Assembly: GCA_023213315.1 (NCBI GenBank)
Contig: JAKCPI010004981.1
Coordinates: 248,001 to 312,000 of the forward strand
Direction: 5' to 3'
Length of the DNA: 64,000 bases
Source of the DNA: Euborellia annulipes
Lineage: Eukaryota; Arthropoda; Insecta; Dermaptera; Anisolabididae
In this document: positions 1-11,429 of the stretch, piece by piece
Position numbering within the stretch: position 1 is the first letter of the stretch
Layout: every line of letters starts with the position of its first letter
Notes under the pieces: model-generated
The model's database searches: none
What the model was told of the DNA's origin: nothing
What the model saw: the letters and a program-made list of their open reading frames with translations, nothing else
Position numbers and translations under genes: made by a program

Positions 1-933
1 TTGGCTTTTTCTAATCTGGAGCCTGTTGAATTTTAAACTCGTTCTCTCCAATGAAATTAGCGACATTTTAATTTTTTTTATATTTAATATTTAATAATAA
101 GCACACGACACAATTTTCAATTAAAGGAATGAAAATGTGCCATCAGTCACACCAGTTTTTTTTTTAATTTTCAAATATCGTCGTTAAGGCCCCTTCTATG
201 AAAATAAGAAAAATTCCAACCCTAATATTTCTGAATATTCTCATATTCAACAAACTTCCTTTCTAAAATCGATTTATCTCTGTTGTTATGTTAGCGCAAC
301 TCGTAATATTAAAGAGACAAATGATATATGAATTCTATGTAAAATTTTATGCTGATTTCAAATTTGCAAATTGCATTTACGAATAACTTTTGATTTATTT
401 TGTTTTAAAGTAAGTAGGAGATAAATTATTAAGAAATAAACAATAATTCTAAATCAGGGATGTCAAACTCATTTATATACCGTCGACATTTTTCATGGCT
501 GCATAGTATTAACATTAATATTTATAGTAATTATAGTATTAATATAAATCATTATTTCGTTTGGGAAATCTTAATATTTTTTCCTATTCAAATTTTTTTG
601 AAACTTAGCTTCATCCCCTCTTTTGTGTTGCAATTTTATATTACGTCGTATAGGTTCTATTTTAGAAAAATTAATTATATCCATCGTGTATTTTGAGTTA
701 AATAATAAACCCATTAACCATCACTCAGGGACTCACATCTTATGAGTACGTGGATGGCGACCACGAGTTACCCGAGCCATCCTATGGCATTTATTGCACT
801 CCTGTTATGCCAATCTCTTCAAGGCCGTTCGACGGGCCGTTCTTCTTGCGGTCGCGTTTTAGTCAACTAGCTTATCTGAGGGATAGCCCTGTTGATTATA
901 TTTGAAACAATCGGCCCTTAGAATGCATTCAAC
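1..933. other. Intron sequence with degenerate repeats
   Basis: No coding segment is visible. A hAT-type terminus (CAGGGATGTCAAACTC) begins at about 455 with no partner end. The stretch at about 720-900, containing GTGAGTACGTGGAT-like text and CACGAGTTACCCGAG, resembles 32855-32930 and is weakly related to 13100-13250. It is probably the 3' part of an old retroelement. The rest is AT-rich and unassigned. Confidence 0.5.
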
Positions 934-1688
934 TTTTTACTTTCTCTTGCCTATATATGTAATATATAGAAGATATTGCGATGATTCGTTGTCGAGATTT
1001 TGATGTAAATACAAGTTTTTAGGTCGCTGGAGTCCAAAAAAGTGGGTCCCGCAAATTGGTCTATCTGTATGTCTGTCTGTCTGTATGTAGGCCTATGTGT
1101 AACGATTTTAAGCATGAAGGAAGCTGATCTACCGGATTGAAATTTTATATTTAAGTTAGGTACCCTTCCGGACCCTCAAAATAAGAGAAAAAGTACTATT
1201 ATTTTACTGAAGTACTTTTTTAGTATTTTTCGAATTTCTCAAAATCGCATTTAACGGTTTTGATTAAAATTTAAAATTATTTTTTACTTGCTTTTTAAAA
1301 AGTATATCAGTAAAAGTTTTGGTAAAAATTGTTTGAAGAACATTTTACTGATGTAGGCGACTTCAGATTTTTCAAATTCACTTTCTGGCTCTTCCTTCCA
1401 TAGAGCCATGTTAAATCCCTATGGGGCTTTGCATGTTGATTTCGACCCTTTGAAACTTTTTACACATTTTAAAAATTTTTTTTCAATTCTTATGAAATTT
1501 TGTATATATTTAGGATTCTCTAGAGTGTATAAAATATCCAAATATGAGATTAAAATTTTGAAAAAAAACCTTAGTTTATTTCAAGCATTATATTTATATC
1601 TTGAGTTTGGAATTAAGGTACTATGGGAAACAAAATATATCTCGACACAAAAAAATCTGTGCTGTGCGACCAGTCACACCAGATTTTT
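934..1688 (+). repeat. R1 element, near full length
   Basis: It starts with the R1 edge ACTTTCTCTTGCC followed by the TA-rich hairpin, the block reading TCGAGATTTTGATG, a short GTCTGTCTGTCTG run, AGCATGAAGGA and ATTTAAGTTAGG. It ends with the second R1 edge, CAGTCACACCAGATTTTT. This copy belongs to a longer subfamily with the block CAAATATGAGATTAAAATTT, also seen at 20130 and 2580. No long ORF of recognisable origin. The orientation defined here (TATA edge first) is used for all R1 entries. Confidence 0.75.
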
Positions 1689-1830
1689 AAAATTCATATA
1701 CGCGCTCTACATAATATTTCAACAAGGCAATATACTACTACAACTAGTTTTAGATAGGTAATTTAAATTTCAAATTCTTTTTTAGACATAGTTTCTACAG
1801 TGTTCTAAGAGTATCTGAAGAGACACAATT

Positions 1831-1976
1831 ATGTATTTTGTCAATGTATGTTTAATAACAAAATACCTCAAAGTGATGACGTTAAGAGCAAAGCCCACAA
1901 TATTGTATAGTATATTTACTCTCAAAGTCATCATATTGAGGTATTTGGTTATTAAACATACATCGACAAAATACAT
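1831..1976. repeat. Inverted repeat, ~57-bp arms
   Basis: The left arm at about 1831-1889 and the right arm at 1919-1976 are reverse complements with roughly five mismatches, separated by about 30 nt. Both carry the words TGTATGTTTAATAAC and AAATACCTCA. It is a foldback structure of unknown class inserted between two R1 copies. Confidence 0.75.
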
Positions 1977-2352
1977 GGACGTTAGAAGTAGATGGAGTGA
2001 AGTGAAATTGCCGAAATGTCCCAAAATAAAGAATTTTAATTATAAATAGAGACTGGAACCCTCTTCTAATATATTTAATCACATCGACAGCCAATGATTG
2101 TTCACTAAATAAATACTATCCTATTTATAAAAAGGTTGCTGCTCACTTCACTCTCAAACAAATGTATGCATCATTGTCCGAGAGAGAGAAAAAAAAAAAA
2201 ATGGTTGTGTCTGGCTGATTTAACCGACCTGTTTCAGCCTGGATACGAAAAAAATATATGCCTCCCTAAATTTAGACCAACCAGAGAATTTTAGGAAATT
2301 TCTGATCCCGATAAATTATCTTGCTCTGCCAACTTACATATATTTAGTGCTA

Positions 2353-3348
2353 CTGGCCCACAGTACACAACTTTCTCTTACCTAAGGGAGCATCGTGCTT
2401 GTCACACCAGATTTTTTGTGTCGAGATATATTTAGTTTCCCATAGCTCGTTAGTTTACTTAACCATTTGCATTTCATACATAAAAAAAAGTAAAAAAGTG
2501 CATTGATTCAAAATTTCCATAGGCTCTGTGTATTTTAAATGTTGACTGCTTGAAATAAACTATGGTTATTTTGCAAAATTTTAATCTCATATTTGGGTAT
2601 TTTATACACAATAGAGAAATCTATATAAATACAAAATTTCATAAAAATTGGAAAAAATATTTTTTAAATGAATAAAAAGTTTCAAAGGGCCCCTTTGAAT
2701 CGAAATTTGCATGCAATATGGATTTAACATTGGCTCTATGGAAGAAAGAGCTGAAAAATGAATTTGAATCACAATAGAGAATCTTAAATAAATACAAAAT
2801 TTTATAAGAATTGAAATTTTTTTTTTTAATTTGTAAAAAATTCCAAAGGGATCCCTTTTGATTCGAAATTAACATGCAATTACCAATAGGGATTTAACAT
2901 TCGCTCTAACGAAGGAAATGGCGGAAAATGAATTTGAAAAATCTGAAATCTTTCCTATGGAGTACAAGTGCTTCAAAAGATTTCAAGGGGAAAATGAGAA
3001 TATACATTTTAAAGAGCATGTAAAAAAAACTGATTTTTGAATTTTTATCAAAATTGTTGGAGCAAATTTTGAGAACATCGAAAAAAACTGAAAAAGTACA
3101 AGTACTTTTTGGCCGATTTTGTTTAAAAACTTATTATCACGAGTTCGGGCCGTGCCTAACTTAAATATAAAATTTCAAGCTCTTTTCCTTCATGGTTAAA
3201 AATGTCCACACACACAGACCAATTTGCGGGACCCACTTTTTTGGACTCAGGGGACCTCAAAACATGGATATTCATCAAAATTTCATCAAATTTTTAACAT
3301 GATTTCTCTCTATATAATATATTTCATTTATAGGGTAAGAGAAAAATA
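2353..3348 (-). repeat. R1 element, reverse orientation
   Basis: It begins with the hairpin edge (CACAGTACACAACTTTCTC ... GTCACACCAGATTTTTTG) and ends with ATAGGGTAAGAGAAA. The body contains the long-subfamily block that is complementary to 1400-1690, so copies 934-1688 and 2353-3348 are inverted relative to each other around the foldback at 1831-1976. Confidence 0.75.
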
Positions 3349-4119
3349 CACAATTTACGTTTACATTTGCAAAAATTATTCTTTTTTTAGTATTGATTAT
3401 TTTATATTACAAACATAAATCTCTTATTATCACATTATGTCATTTAATCAACAAATTTAATAATTTATGAAATAATCTCCATTCAGGAAATCATTATTTT
3501 TGTAAAATTTTAGGCATTTAAATTAACCAATTTTTCCGGAATTATTCAAACCTTTTTTTTTGTTAGCCTAGCCTTTATATGAATAAATCATCTCCAGTAA
3601 TCATTTGGGAATTGAGCTTCCAAATGCTTTTAAGCCTTCCTAAAATCTAAACGAATTATACTGACAGTCCAATGTGAAATGATAAATTAATAATATTCTT
3701 ACTATTCATTACTTCAACATTACAAGAACTAACTTAACATTAGTAAAAGGGTAGATTCATTTTCCATATAAAAAATTTATTCTCTTTCATTTAATTTTTT
3801 TTTTTTTATATTCAATAATTAATAATTGTTGATTGGTTCCTTATCGAATTATTATCTTAATTGGAATAATATGCCTGCTGAACCTATTAATGTAGTGATC
3901 AGAATAACAAATTGATCATAATTGGGCTAAGTGATCCATGTTCATATTTCGATTACCAGATGGGATAATATCTTTAGAATTGGGTTCTGAATTAAACCTC
4001 GGATCAATTATTGCAAATTGAAAAAAAAAAAATCTTTAGTATTAAAGAATTAAAAGAATTCAACATTTTCATTTATAATCTGATTATTATACTTTAATAA
4101 TTTAAAACTACACGGTTTC
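3349..4119. other. AT-rich intron, nothing recognised
   Basis: No splice-bounded exon, tRNA or repeat edge was recognised. The sequence is AT-rich with T and A homopolymers. Confidence 0.5.
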
Positions 4120-4508
4120 TTTTAGAGCAGCATTTTCCAAACTGGGAGCCGCGGACTAGTCTAAGGGAAGGCGCAAATATATGCCACAGCGAGAAATTTT
4201 CTAAATGATTACCTGTTTTATAAATAAGAATAAATAAAAAAAATATTTTTATATTAATTTATATTTTTCAGTATTAAAAATTTTTGTTTTTGTATGGGGG
4301 ACGTCATACGATTAAATATTTTTAAGGGAGGTTAAAGTTTGGAAACCACTGACCTAAATTAAGACTCATTATAGAAAATTATACTATGTGTAAAACCCAA
4401 AGGCGGATCCAGGGAAGTTTTTCGGGGTTTTAATTTTTTTCTGACTAGACGCAAAGCTCGCCGAAGGCGATAGCATTGTTAATTATTTTATTTATTAAGA
4501 TTGGATTT

Positions 4509-4620
4509 CAAATGGCTTAAATAAGAATAATTAATAACTGTTTTCGTAAAAAGTTTTATATGGCCTAAGTTATCGAAAATACTTGTTTGAATGAGAAAGA
4601 AGTGTGAGTGTTTAAAATAA
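4509..4620 (+). mobile_element. tRNA-derived SINE 1, 5'-truncated
   Basis: The body and tail of SINE 1 (AAATGGCTTAAATAAGAAT ... GAGTGTTTAAAATAAAAAG) lie between two copies of GATTGGATT, a target duplication. The second composite copy near 35030 reads GATTGGATAAGGGG without the insertion, which gives an empty site. Confidence 0.65.
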
Positions 4621-4914
4621 AAAGATTGGATTAGGGGTTGAAAAATTGAAAAAAATCTTTTTTTAATTTTTTTTTAGCTAAATCGAATCCAAATAAATAG
4701 AAAACATTCAAAAAATAGCGTTGATTAATATTTTATTTTATTAAGGGTTGATTAGGAATGATGAAGGGTTGATTATTTAAGAAAGGCCTTGGAATATTCC
4801 AAATCACTTGTTGACATTTTTTTCCAGTTAGATTAGAGCAAAATGTATTTTTTTTCTTTTTAATAAAAAGGGAATTTTTATTTTGATCTATTTTATTTCA
4901 AAACAAAGAGAGAA

Positions 4915-5072
4915 AGACAAGTCTCGTTCAGTCGTGTCGAGTGCGTGGCCGGGTTCCAGGCGCTTCTATCTTTTTTGTGTTTAAAGTGAATCAAAGTGAA
5001 TAATTAATATAGTGTAATCCACCCTGACCACCCCATCAGCCAACACACCCTCTTGAGAGTCTTATTAAAGGT
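4915..5072 (+). promoter_or_regulatory. Promoter and 5'-exon-like block in composite cargo
   Basis: This GC-richer block contains an initiator-like TTCAGTC followed by GTGCGTGGCCGG, then a non-coding leader ending in CTTATTAAAG|GTAATTATTA, which reads as a splice donor. It recurs at 35340-35500 and 56830-57000. Inference: the first exon of a lost transposase gene, or a captured host 5' exon. No downstream exon was found. Confidence 0.35.
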
Positions 5073-5289
5073 AATTATTAAGCATTTTATCGTTGAAAGA
5101 AAAAATGATAGAAACAAATAATTTGACTGCGAAAAACGATTCTTTTGAATATGGAATTAAATATTTTGTATTTCACTAAGGGTAGAGGGAGAATATAAGC
5201 TGTTGAAACGGGGAGGGGGAGTGTAGGTGTCATTGAAAAAAAAAAATTAGTTTTTTATTTTTTGAACTTTTTTTTTTGTTTTTGTTTTT

Positions 5290-5537
5290 TTTTAAACACT
5301 CACACTTTTTTTCTCATTCACACTCAACACTCACACACACATTCACACAGTATTTTCGGCAACTCGGGCCATATAAGACTTTATACGATAACCGTTATTA
5401 ATTAATAATATACATATTGGGGGTCCAAGCATTTCTATTTAAGCCATTTGGTATCCATTTCGGACTGCCAGGAGTCCGAACCCGCGACGTTCGGTATAGA
5501 AGGTAGGCACGCTACCAACTACACCAAGCCACGAGGG
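5290..5537 (-). mobile_element. tRNA-derived SINE 1
   Basis: On the minus strand, an A-box-like TTGGTGTAGTTGGTAGC (5527-5511) and a B-box-like GCGGGTTCGGACTCC (5485-5471) are spaced as in a tRNA gene. The SINE body follows, ending in a GAGTGTTTAAAAA-type tail (at 5290 in this orientation). The acceptor stem does not pair as in a working tRNA, so this is a SINE head rather than a tRNA gene. Confidence 0.7.
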
Positions 5538-6454
5538 TATTTTAAAATTCTTTTCTTAAGTCACCATTATTTACAATTATATTCTTTCTATTTGGCCTAT
5601 ATTTTTAATAATCAAATTTCCTTAATATACTTTTACTCAGGGGTGGATTAAGGGTTGAAAATAAAAATAAAATAATTTCAAAATAAAATAAAAATTAAAA
5701 TAATTATTTATAAATGTATTAAAATATTTTGAGAGTAATTTCGCGGTGAAGACTCGCATTTCCTTAAGGGGGCGGGGAGGTATCAAGGCATTAACCAGGG
5801 GGGTTAATGCCCCATCCCCTATAGTGCACAAAGATATTAATGTTTTTTAATATTTTTACTAAGTGCATTCCGTTTGAGTTAAAATTTATATTCATTATTT
5901 AGCAAATAGCATAGTGGGGTAGAAACATTTTAATGTCATTCTAAAATTTCTTATTACTGGGGCGGAATTAATTTTTGAAGATTTTGAAACTCTCATAAAC
6001 AGACAATAATAACACTGGGTAACGTAGGAACCGATGCTGAACTTTTTAGTGATTTTTTTCATTAGGTAGAAAAGTAAGATATGATTAGTCCACTTAGAAT
6101 TTTACTGGGGTGAGTTGCCGCATCTTTTCGTATAATGAACTAATCTCAATTCGGATTTGAATTTTTACTTTCTCTTACCTATATGTAAAAGTTAATATAC
6201 ATATATAAGTATTGGATTCATGTCAAAAATTCGATATCGAGACTTTGATGGATATACACGTTTTGAGGTCCCCTGAATCAAAAAAAAAAAATGGTTTTCG
6301 CGACATGATCTGTCTGTGTGTCTGTTTGGGTTCAATTTAAAGCATGAAGGAATTGAGCTAGGAAGTTGAAATTTTATATTTAAGTTAGACACCCCCCTAG
6401 GGCGTGAAAATAAGATTTGAGAAAAATATTTTTCTTCAGGAATGAAAGAAAAAT

Positions 6455-6625
6455 CGAAGCCAGAATTTTTTCTTTAAAAATATATTTTAACAACTGACGT
6501 TTCGGCTTTGGTCAAAGCCATTCTCGGAGCTTTTAGTGGTCATCCGAGGATGGCTTTGACCACAGCCGAAACGTAAGCTGTTAAAATATATTTTTAATAA
6601 AAAAATTCTGGTTGCGTTTTCTTCA
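6455..6625. repeat. Palindrome with ribozyme-like arms (composite I)
   Basis: The arms read AAATATATTTTAACA ... TGACGTTTCGGC and the reverse complement, with a short centre near 6530. Each arm reads CCGAGGAUGGCUUUGACC...AAAGCCGAAACGU in one direction: a hammerhead-like layout with a strong helix II, but with C in place of the invariant U of CUGA. The same palindrome occurs at 36900-37030 and, with one arm mostly missing, at 58245-58345. Confidence 0.65.
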
Positions 6626-6999
6626 AAATTTCAATCCTGATACAAATTCCACCAGCCATAAAATACCCTTATACCAGCGTTTTCCAAACTAGAGGCGCGC
6701 CTCCCTAGGGAGGCGCGGACTAGTCTAAGGGGAGGCGCGAATATTGGCCCCCAGGACCAATTTTCCAAATGATTGGTAGTTTAATATAAATAAGAATAAA
6801 TACAAAAAATATTTTTAGATAAATTTATATTTCTTAGCATTAAAAATTTTCGTTCTTGTATTATTTTATAAAATGGGGGGGGGAGAGGCGTCATAAGATT
6901 AATTATTTTTAAGGGAGTCGTGGTTTGGAAACCACTTATCTAATGCATTTGGTTGATTTTCATTGATTTTTTATCAATGAATACTTTATAAATGTTATT

Positions 7000-8380
7000 A
7001 TATGAACCGTGTTATTCAATGGTGTGTCAAAGACCAAAAAATTCAAAATTGAGTTAAGCATGGAATATTGTTTCAAATGCTTTAATTAATAGTATTTTTT
7101 ATGAAATATGTCCTAAAAAAATTTATTTTTAATGTAAAAGCATAAAATTATTTTTACAATATTTCAATGCAGGATTTTACATTTTTCAATAATGATTTAT
7201 GTACTTAACATGTTGTTTCGTAATACTTAATTTGAAAAGAACAATTTTTCATTTATGCGTCAAGTGCAAGACATCGTAAACAACTATACGTTTGAGATAT
7301 ATTGTTGCGTTTATGCCCTAAGTATTTTCAATTATGAACACCGGCATCGCTATTGTTTAGAGGTATTTAATATAAACTCAAGAAAATATTAATTTTATTT
7401 ATTTCAAATTTATATATTCAATACACTATTACTATATTCCATTTGTTGAAAGTTAATACAAGTATTTCATAACCTACAAAAATTATAATTCATTTTTTAA
7501 TTTCTTTTAGCCTAATTCTATAATGTTTTCTATCTTTTTCTATGAACTATATATGTATATAATTTTCCAATTAACAATAAATTAATATCGTTTAATTGAG
7601 TTTTAACCAGTGTGATTTTAACAACCAATAAAAAGTTATTTACCAAATAATATTATATATATTTTTTCCCCTTAAATAAACAAAAATCATTTTTTTTTTT
7701 TTTTGAAAAATGAGAAAATTTTCTCTGAATTCGTAGACGTCAAAATTTAATTTTTTGATATTATTCCTGATAATGAAAATGAAGATGAGGATGAGGATCA
7801 GTGCGATTTCGAAAAAACAACAAAATAAATAATATTAGGTTAGGTTAGGTTGAAGTGGCCGTAATATAAAGTCTATTTCATTATTATAACTTTGATTTAC
7901 TGTTTCCAAGCTATTTATTCAGAAATTAATTGATGAGAAAATTTTGATATCACTTTGTATTTAATTTTAAAATATTAATACTATTTAAAATTGATGAATG
8001 TGATTTTGATAAAAAGTTTCTATGCTACTAGTATTAAATATAAAGAGACTTTGAAGCATTTTTGCAAATATAATTGGACTTAGAGAATTTTTCAATCATG
8101 GGTCAAGGGACTTTGAAGCATTTTTTACAAATATATATCGCACATAGAGAATTTTGCAAAAAATAATTTTTTATATTTTATTTTTTTTCTCTAAATTAGT
8201 CGTATTTTTAGAGATAATTTATGAATATCTGCCATAATTACAGTATTTACTTGCACAATTGACAAAAAAAATGATATATAATCTAATAAAAACAATTTAA
8301 ATCAGAAAAACTTTAATGTTGATTTTCTCAAAACTCGATATTTGGTCTTTGACACACCATTGAATAACAGGGTTCATATA
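7000..8380. mobile_element. TIR element of unknown superfamily
   Basis: Terminal inverted repeats of about 38 bp, starting TATGAACC and including GGTGTGTCAAAGACCAAA, lie at about 7001-7040 and 8339-8379. They enclose 1.3 kb. Inside is a short acidic reading frame (DNENEDEDEDQCDFEK, about 7770-7825), which could be the start of a lost transposase, and three TTAGG units at 7835-7851. I cannot assign a superfamily. Confidence 0.6.
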
Positions 8381-8399
8381 TTATGTATCTTTTATAAAT

Positions 8400-8541
8400 T
8401 TTATATCTTGAATTCAAATGTGTCGTACTGTCGGAGACTAAATATATGCCGACTCAAAAAATCTTGTGTGACAAACATAACTTTCAATTATAGAAGGTAA
8501 GAGAAAGTTGTGTTCTGTGCGACCAGTCACACCAGATTTTT
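8400..8541 (+). repeat. R1 fragment, hairpin end
   Basis: Only the last part of R1 is present: AACTAAATATATG-like text, then TCTTGTGTGACAAAC ... GGTAAGAGAAAGTTGTGT ... CAGTCACACCAGATTTTT. The adjacent TIR element may have inserted into or beside it. Confidence 0.65.
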
Positions 8542-8833
8542 GAACTTAGAGTTCGCGTAAATTCGTTTTATACAAACTTTGTTTTAAATATTATATTTTA
8601 ATTTAATTTAAATTTGTGAAGTGGCTGTTGTATTTCAACAATGCCCGCTCGCTATTCTATTGTTGTTAATTTAATTGCTATAAAATTAAAAATTCAAATT
8701 ATTTTTTCATTCACATTTTAAAATAAATTTTTGTTATTTAAAAAATAGTAAAATTAGATAAAGCTGTGATTAAAATAATTTCCTTTCGAATTCACATTTA
8801 AAATTATTTTCTATTAATTAAAAAATGAAACCA

Positions 8834-8879
8834 ATACTTTCTCTTTATATATTTCATATATATAGGGTAAGAGAAAGTA
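8834..8879. repeat. Solo R1 TATA hairpin
   Basis: ACTTTCTCTTTATATA ... TATATAGGGTAAGAGAAAGT stands alone as a short palindrome without the R1 body. It shows that the TATA edge is itself self-complementary. Confidence 0.65.
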
Positions 8880-8924
8880 ATAATACATTTTCTATATTCT
8901 TATATCTTTTTCATTAAAATAGAT

Positions 8925-9240
8925 TGACTCTATGCCAATTAGCAATTTGTTAAGGTTCTATGGCAAAGGTGTTCAGCCAATCAAAATCCTCCTTTGATAA
9001 GAGTGGGGGTAGTACGGGAGCTGGTGACCGAGTCTAACCTCCGCTTTATTTTCAATAGCCAATGCCTGAGGAGCTCATTCGAGCTCCGGCTCGCGTTAAG
9101 GGAAGGACCCCTTTGTGAAAATTTTCAATTGTGTATTCCTCGCCTCATTCGCATCATGGCGTCGATTGAAGGCAGACGCCCCGAGACCCACGCTCCTCAA
9201 AAAAATCGTATTTCTTCTGAACTTTAACCCCATTTTAGGT
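8925..9240 (+). promoter_or_regulatory. GC-rich block with CCAAT box and possible splice donor
   Basis: This block is clearly richer in G+C than its surroundings. It has a CCAAT motif near 8977, a start codon at 9156 opening a 23-codon frame (MASIEGRRPETHAPQKNRIS..), and a donor-like TTTTAG|GTAAATT at its end. It could be a 5' exon with promoter of a transposon or of an alternative transcript. No similarity to Robo is visible and no partner exon was found. Confidence 0.3.
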
Positions 9241-10940
9241 AAATTTCATTTTATTCGTTATATTTATTCTTGATTTACATATTAATTAAACATAAAACTA
9301 GTTTCTTAGTGAACATTTATTTTTCGTTATATATTAATTACGTACACGTATTAATTACTAGTTAATACAATTCAATGAATATAACACAATATTAATTAGA
9401 CCTATATATGTTATTTAAAACCTTTTAAATGGTATGTGAGAGTAATTATAATTAAGCTAAAGTTATTTATTTATTAAATGGCCTTGGGTTGACTATCATT
9501 TTGCCACATCTATATATTTAATACCAAAGGGCTTGGCGTCGCTAAATTTTTTTTTGGAAAGAGTGTCTTTTAGGGAACTTAGCTTTTTAGATGGAATTAG
9601 AGAAGGACGCTAAAGCGATTGGAACTATCTTTATTTTTATATATGCCCAATATATCATGCCTAATATTATCATTAATACTTATATACCTATATGATTTTA
9701 ACTTTAAATCACCACCCGTTTCATCATATTTTCGAAATGTAATTATTTCTTATGTTTTATTATAAAACTAGCGCATTTCCAAACTTATTCCGGACTTCAA
9801 ATTATGTTTCTGATTTTTTTTCATATTTATTTATTTATTTCAAAAGTTTATTATCATCTCAGGCCTTGCACATTCATTTAAAACAACTGCCAGTTGCAAA
9901 GATCTGTGCATTTTCCGCCACAGACAGACCGCGTACTATCCTTAAAGTTGTTTCATTAGGATAAAAGAAATATTAAAACTTCGGGACGAAAGAAATTACA
10001 AAAATGAAAGCCCTGACTGAAAATTGTTTGTTATTTAAGTCATATTGAACCGAAATGACCAAACTCGAACTAATCTGAACCGATTACCGAACTTTAGCGA
10101 AAGAGCACGGCACAGATCTTTGGGTCTGAAAGTTATTTTTAATATAATTGTTTTATCTACAAAGCTTAAGAAAATGCACTGCAGTTGCAAAACGCTTATA
10201 TGAAATTATTAAATTTCAAAAATCCTTTAAAGCGAATAGAGACATAATGTTAAAATCATATAGGTTTTTTTTTTTTTATTTAAAATTATGACTTTTCTCA
10301 GATGAGAAGCATTTAGCATCATATAGGTTTATGTCATTATAATTTATTTAAATAGAAAATATTAGGCATAAATAAAAAAAAGCCAGTCCCCGGCCACTTC
10401 CGATTCCATCTAAAGCACTGAGAGATTTTTACCTTTTATTTAATTTTATATTCATTATCTCTAATTCTATTGACTCTTGGCTTAAAATTCTGTCCATTGC
10501 TCCAGCAGACAGGTCTAAACTCGTTTTTCGTTTAAGGTTTATCAGTACGTTTGGATGATTTGTTTTCAACTATGTTTTAAGTAATTCTTTAAGTACAAAA
10601 AAATTTCTTATTTGATAAAAAAATTATAACATCGAGAAATAAACTTTTTTTTTTATAATAACAATGAGAGATGTACTCAATTAATTGTCTAAGTAATATA
10701 AAAACGGAAAATCTTTTCTAAATTAATTTTAAAGAGATTAAAAAAAATGAGTTTAGAAGAAATTTTATTTGAGTTGAAAATTGCTACTTGAGTCGTTTAG
10801 AATAATAAGATAATTTATGATAAATTAATATGAAAGAATAATTTAATTTAAAAGGTATATGAAGATAATTTGTCTTTAGCCTTAAATCAGCCGAGACTTT
10901 CGAGTTTTTTAAACCTGGCAAAAAAAAGTGACACATTGTT
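9241..10940. other. AT-rich intron, mostly unassigned
   Basis: No exon was found. A hAT-type terminus, GGTTGCCGACCCCTA, ends near 10964 without a matching start nearby; a related start (TAGGGGTGGGCAACC) lies at about 14153. The remainder is low-complexity. Confidence 0.45.
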
Positions 10941-11039
10941 TTAAAAAGGTTGCCGACCCCTAATATAGATATCTACTATATGTAATGGGGAAAAATGAGA
11001 GACGAGCATTGAAAAACCTGAATGGTCCAAGATAAGAAA

Positions 11040-11375
11040 ATTATAAATAACAAGCCCGTCTTCGGCGAGCTTTTCCCACTTGCTAGGGGGATGCGCCCCC
11101 TGGACCCCCTTGGTCGCCTTGCTCACTGTTTGGAAATTTTGCAATTGCTCAATTACTCAAGTGAAAATTGTGACTGTGATTATTTGGCGTAGGATGCCGG
11201 AAACGTTTCGGTGCATTTATTATGCTCTAACTTACTCTAACTCAATTAAGCAAAATTTTAAAGTTTTAAATTTACCTCATTGACTCAACTTCCTCTGAGT
11301 CCGACCAATCAGCGAGAGAGAGTGGTAAACAGGAACATGACGGAAGTCAATGGCTAGCTTTTTATATTATAGTAT
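11040..11375 (-). mobile_element. Helitron-like element, family 2
   Basis: Read on the minus strand it starts with TTATCATACTATA and GCTAGCCATTGACTTCC, includes CGCTGATTGGTCGGAC, and ends with the GC-rich GGGGGTCCAGGGGGCGC and the hairpin GCTCGCCGAAGACGGGC. The same start occurs at 14513 and 29698 (reading leftwards). Terminal CTAG is unclear in this copy. It contains no Rep/helicase, so it is non-autonomous. Confidence 0.5.
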
Positions 11376-11429
11376 GATAATTTTTAATGAAATTCATCAA
11401 ATACAAATATTTTAAAAATCAGGTTGGAT

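Larger units (their letters stand above)
4128..6936 (+). mobile_element. Composite hAT unit, copy I
   Basis: A short hAT element (4128-4351, CAGCATTTTCCAAACT ... GTTTGGAAACCACTG) is followed by a 2.3-kb cargo and by the same short element again in direct orientation (6675-6936). The arrangement matches 34600-37361 and 55881-58652. The cargo holds a promoter/5'-exon-like block, a SINE, an R1 fragment (about 6166-6425) and a ribozyme-like palindrome. The right terminus has drifted (CACT then TAT), and no 8-bp duplication is readable here. No transposase was recognised. Confidence 0.7.

Noticed and set aside
5470..5530. tRNA gene on the minus strand
   Set aside because: A and B boxes are present but acceptor and anticodon stems do not pair, and the body and tail repeat elsewhere; it is a SINE head. 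The same applies at 17420, 42100, 51230 and 56290.
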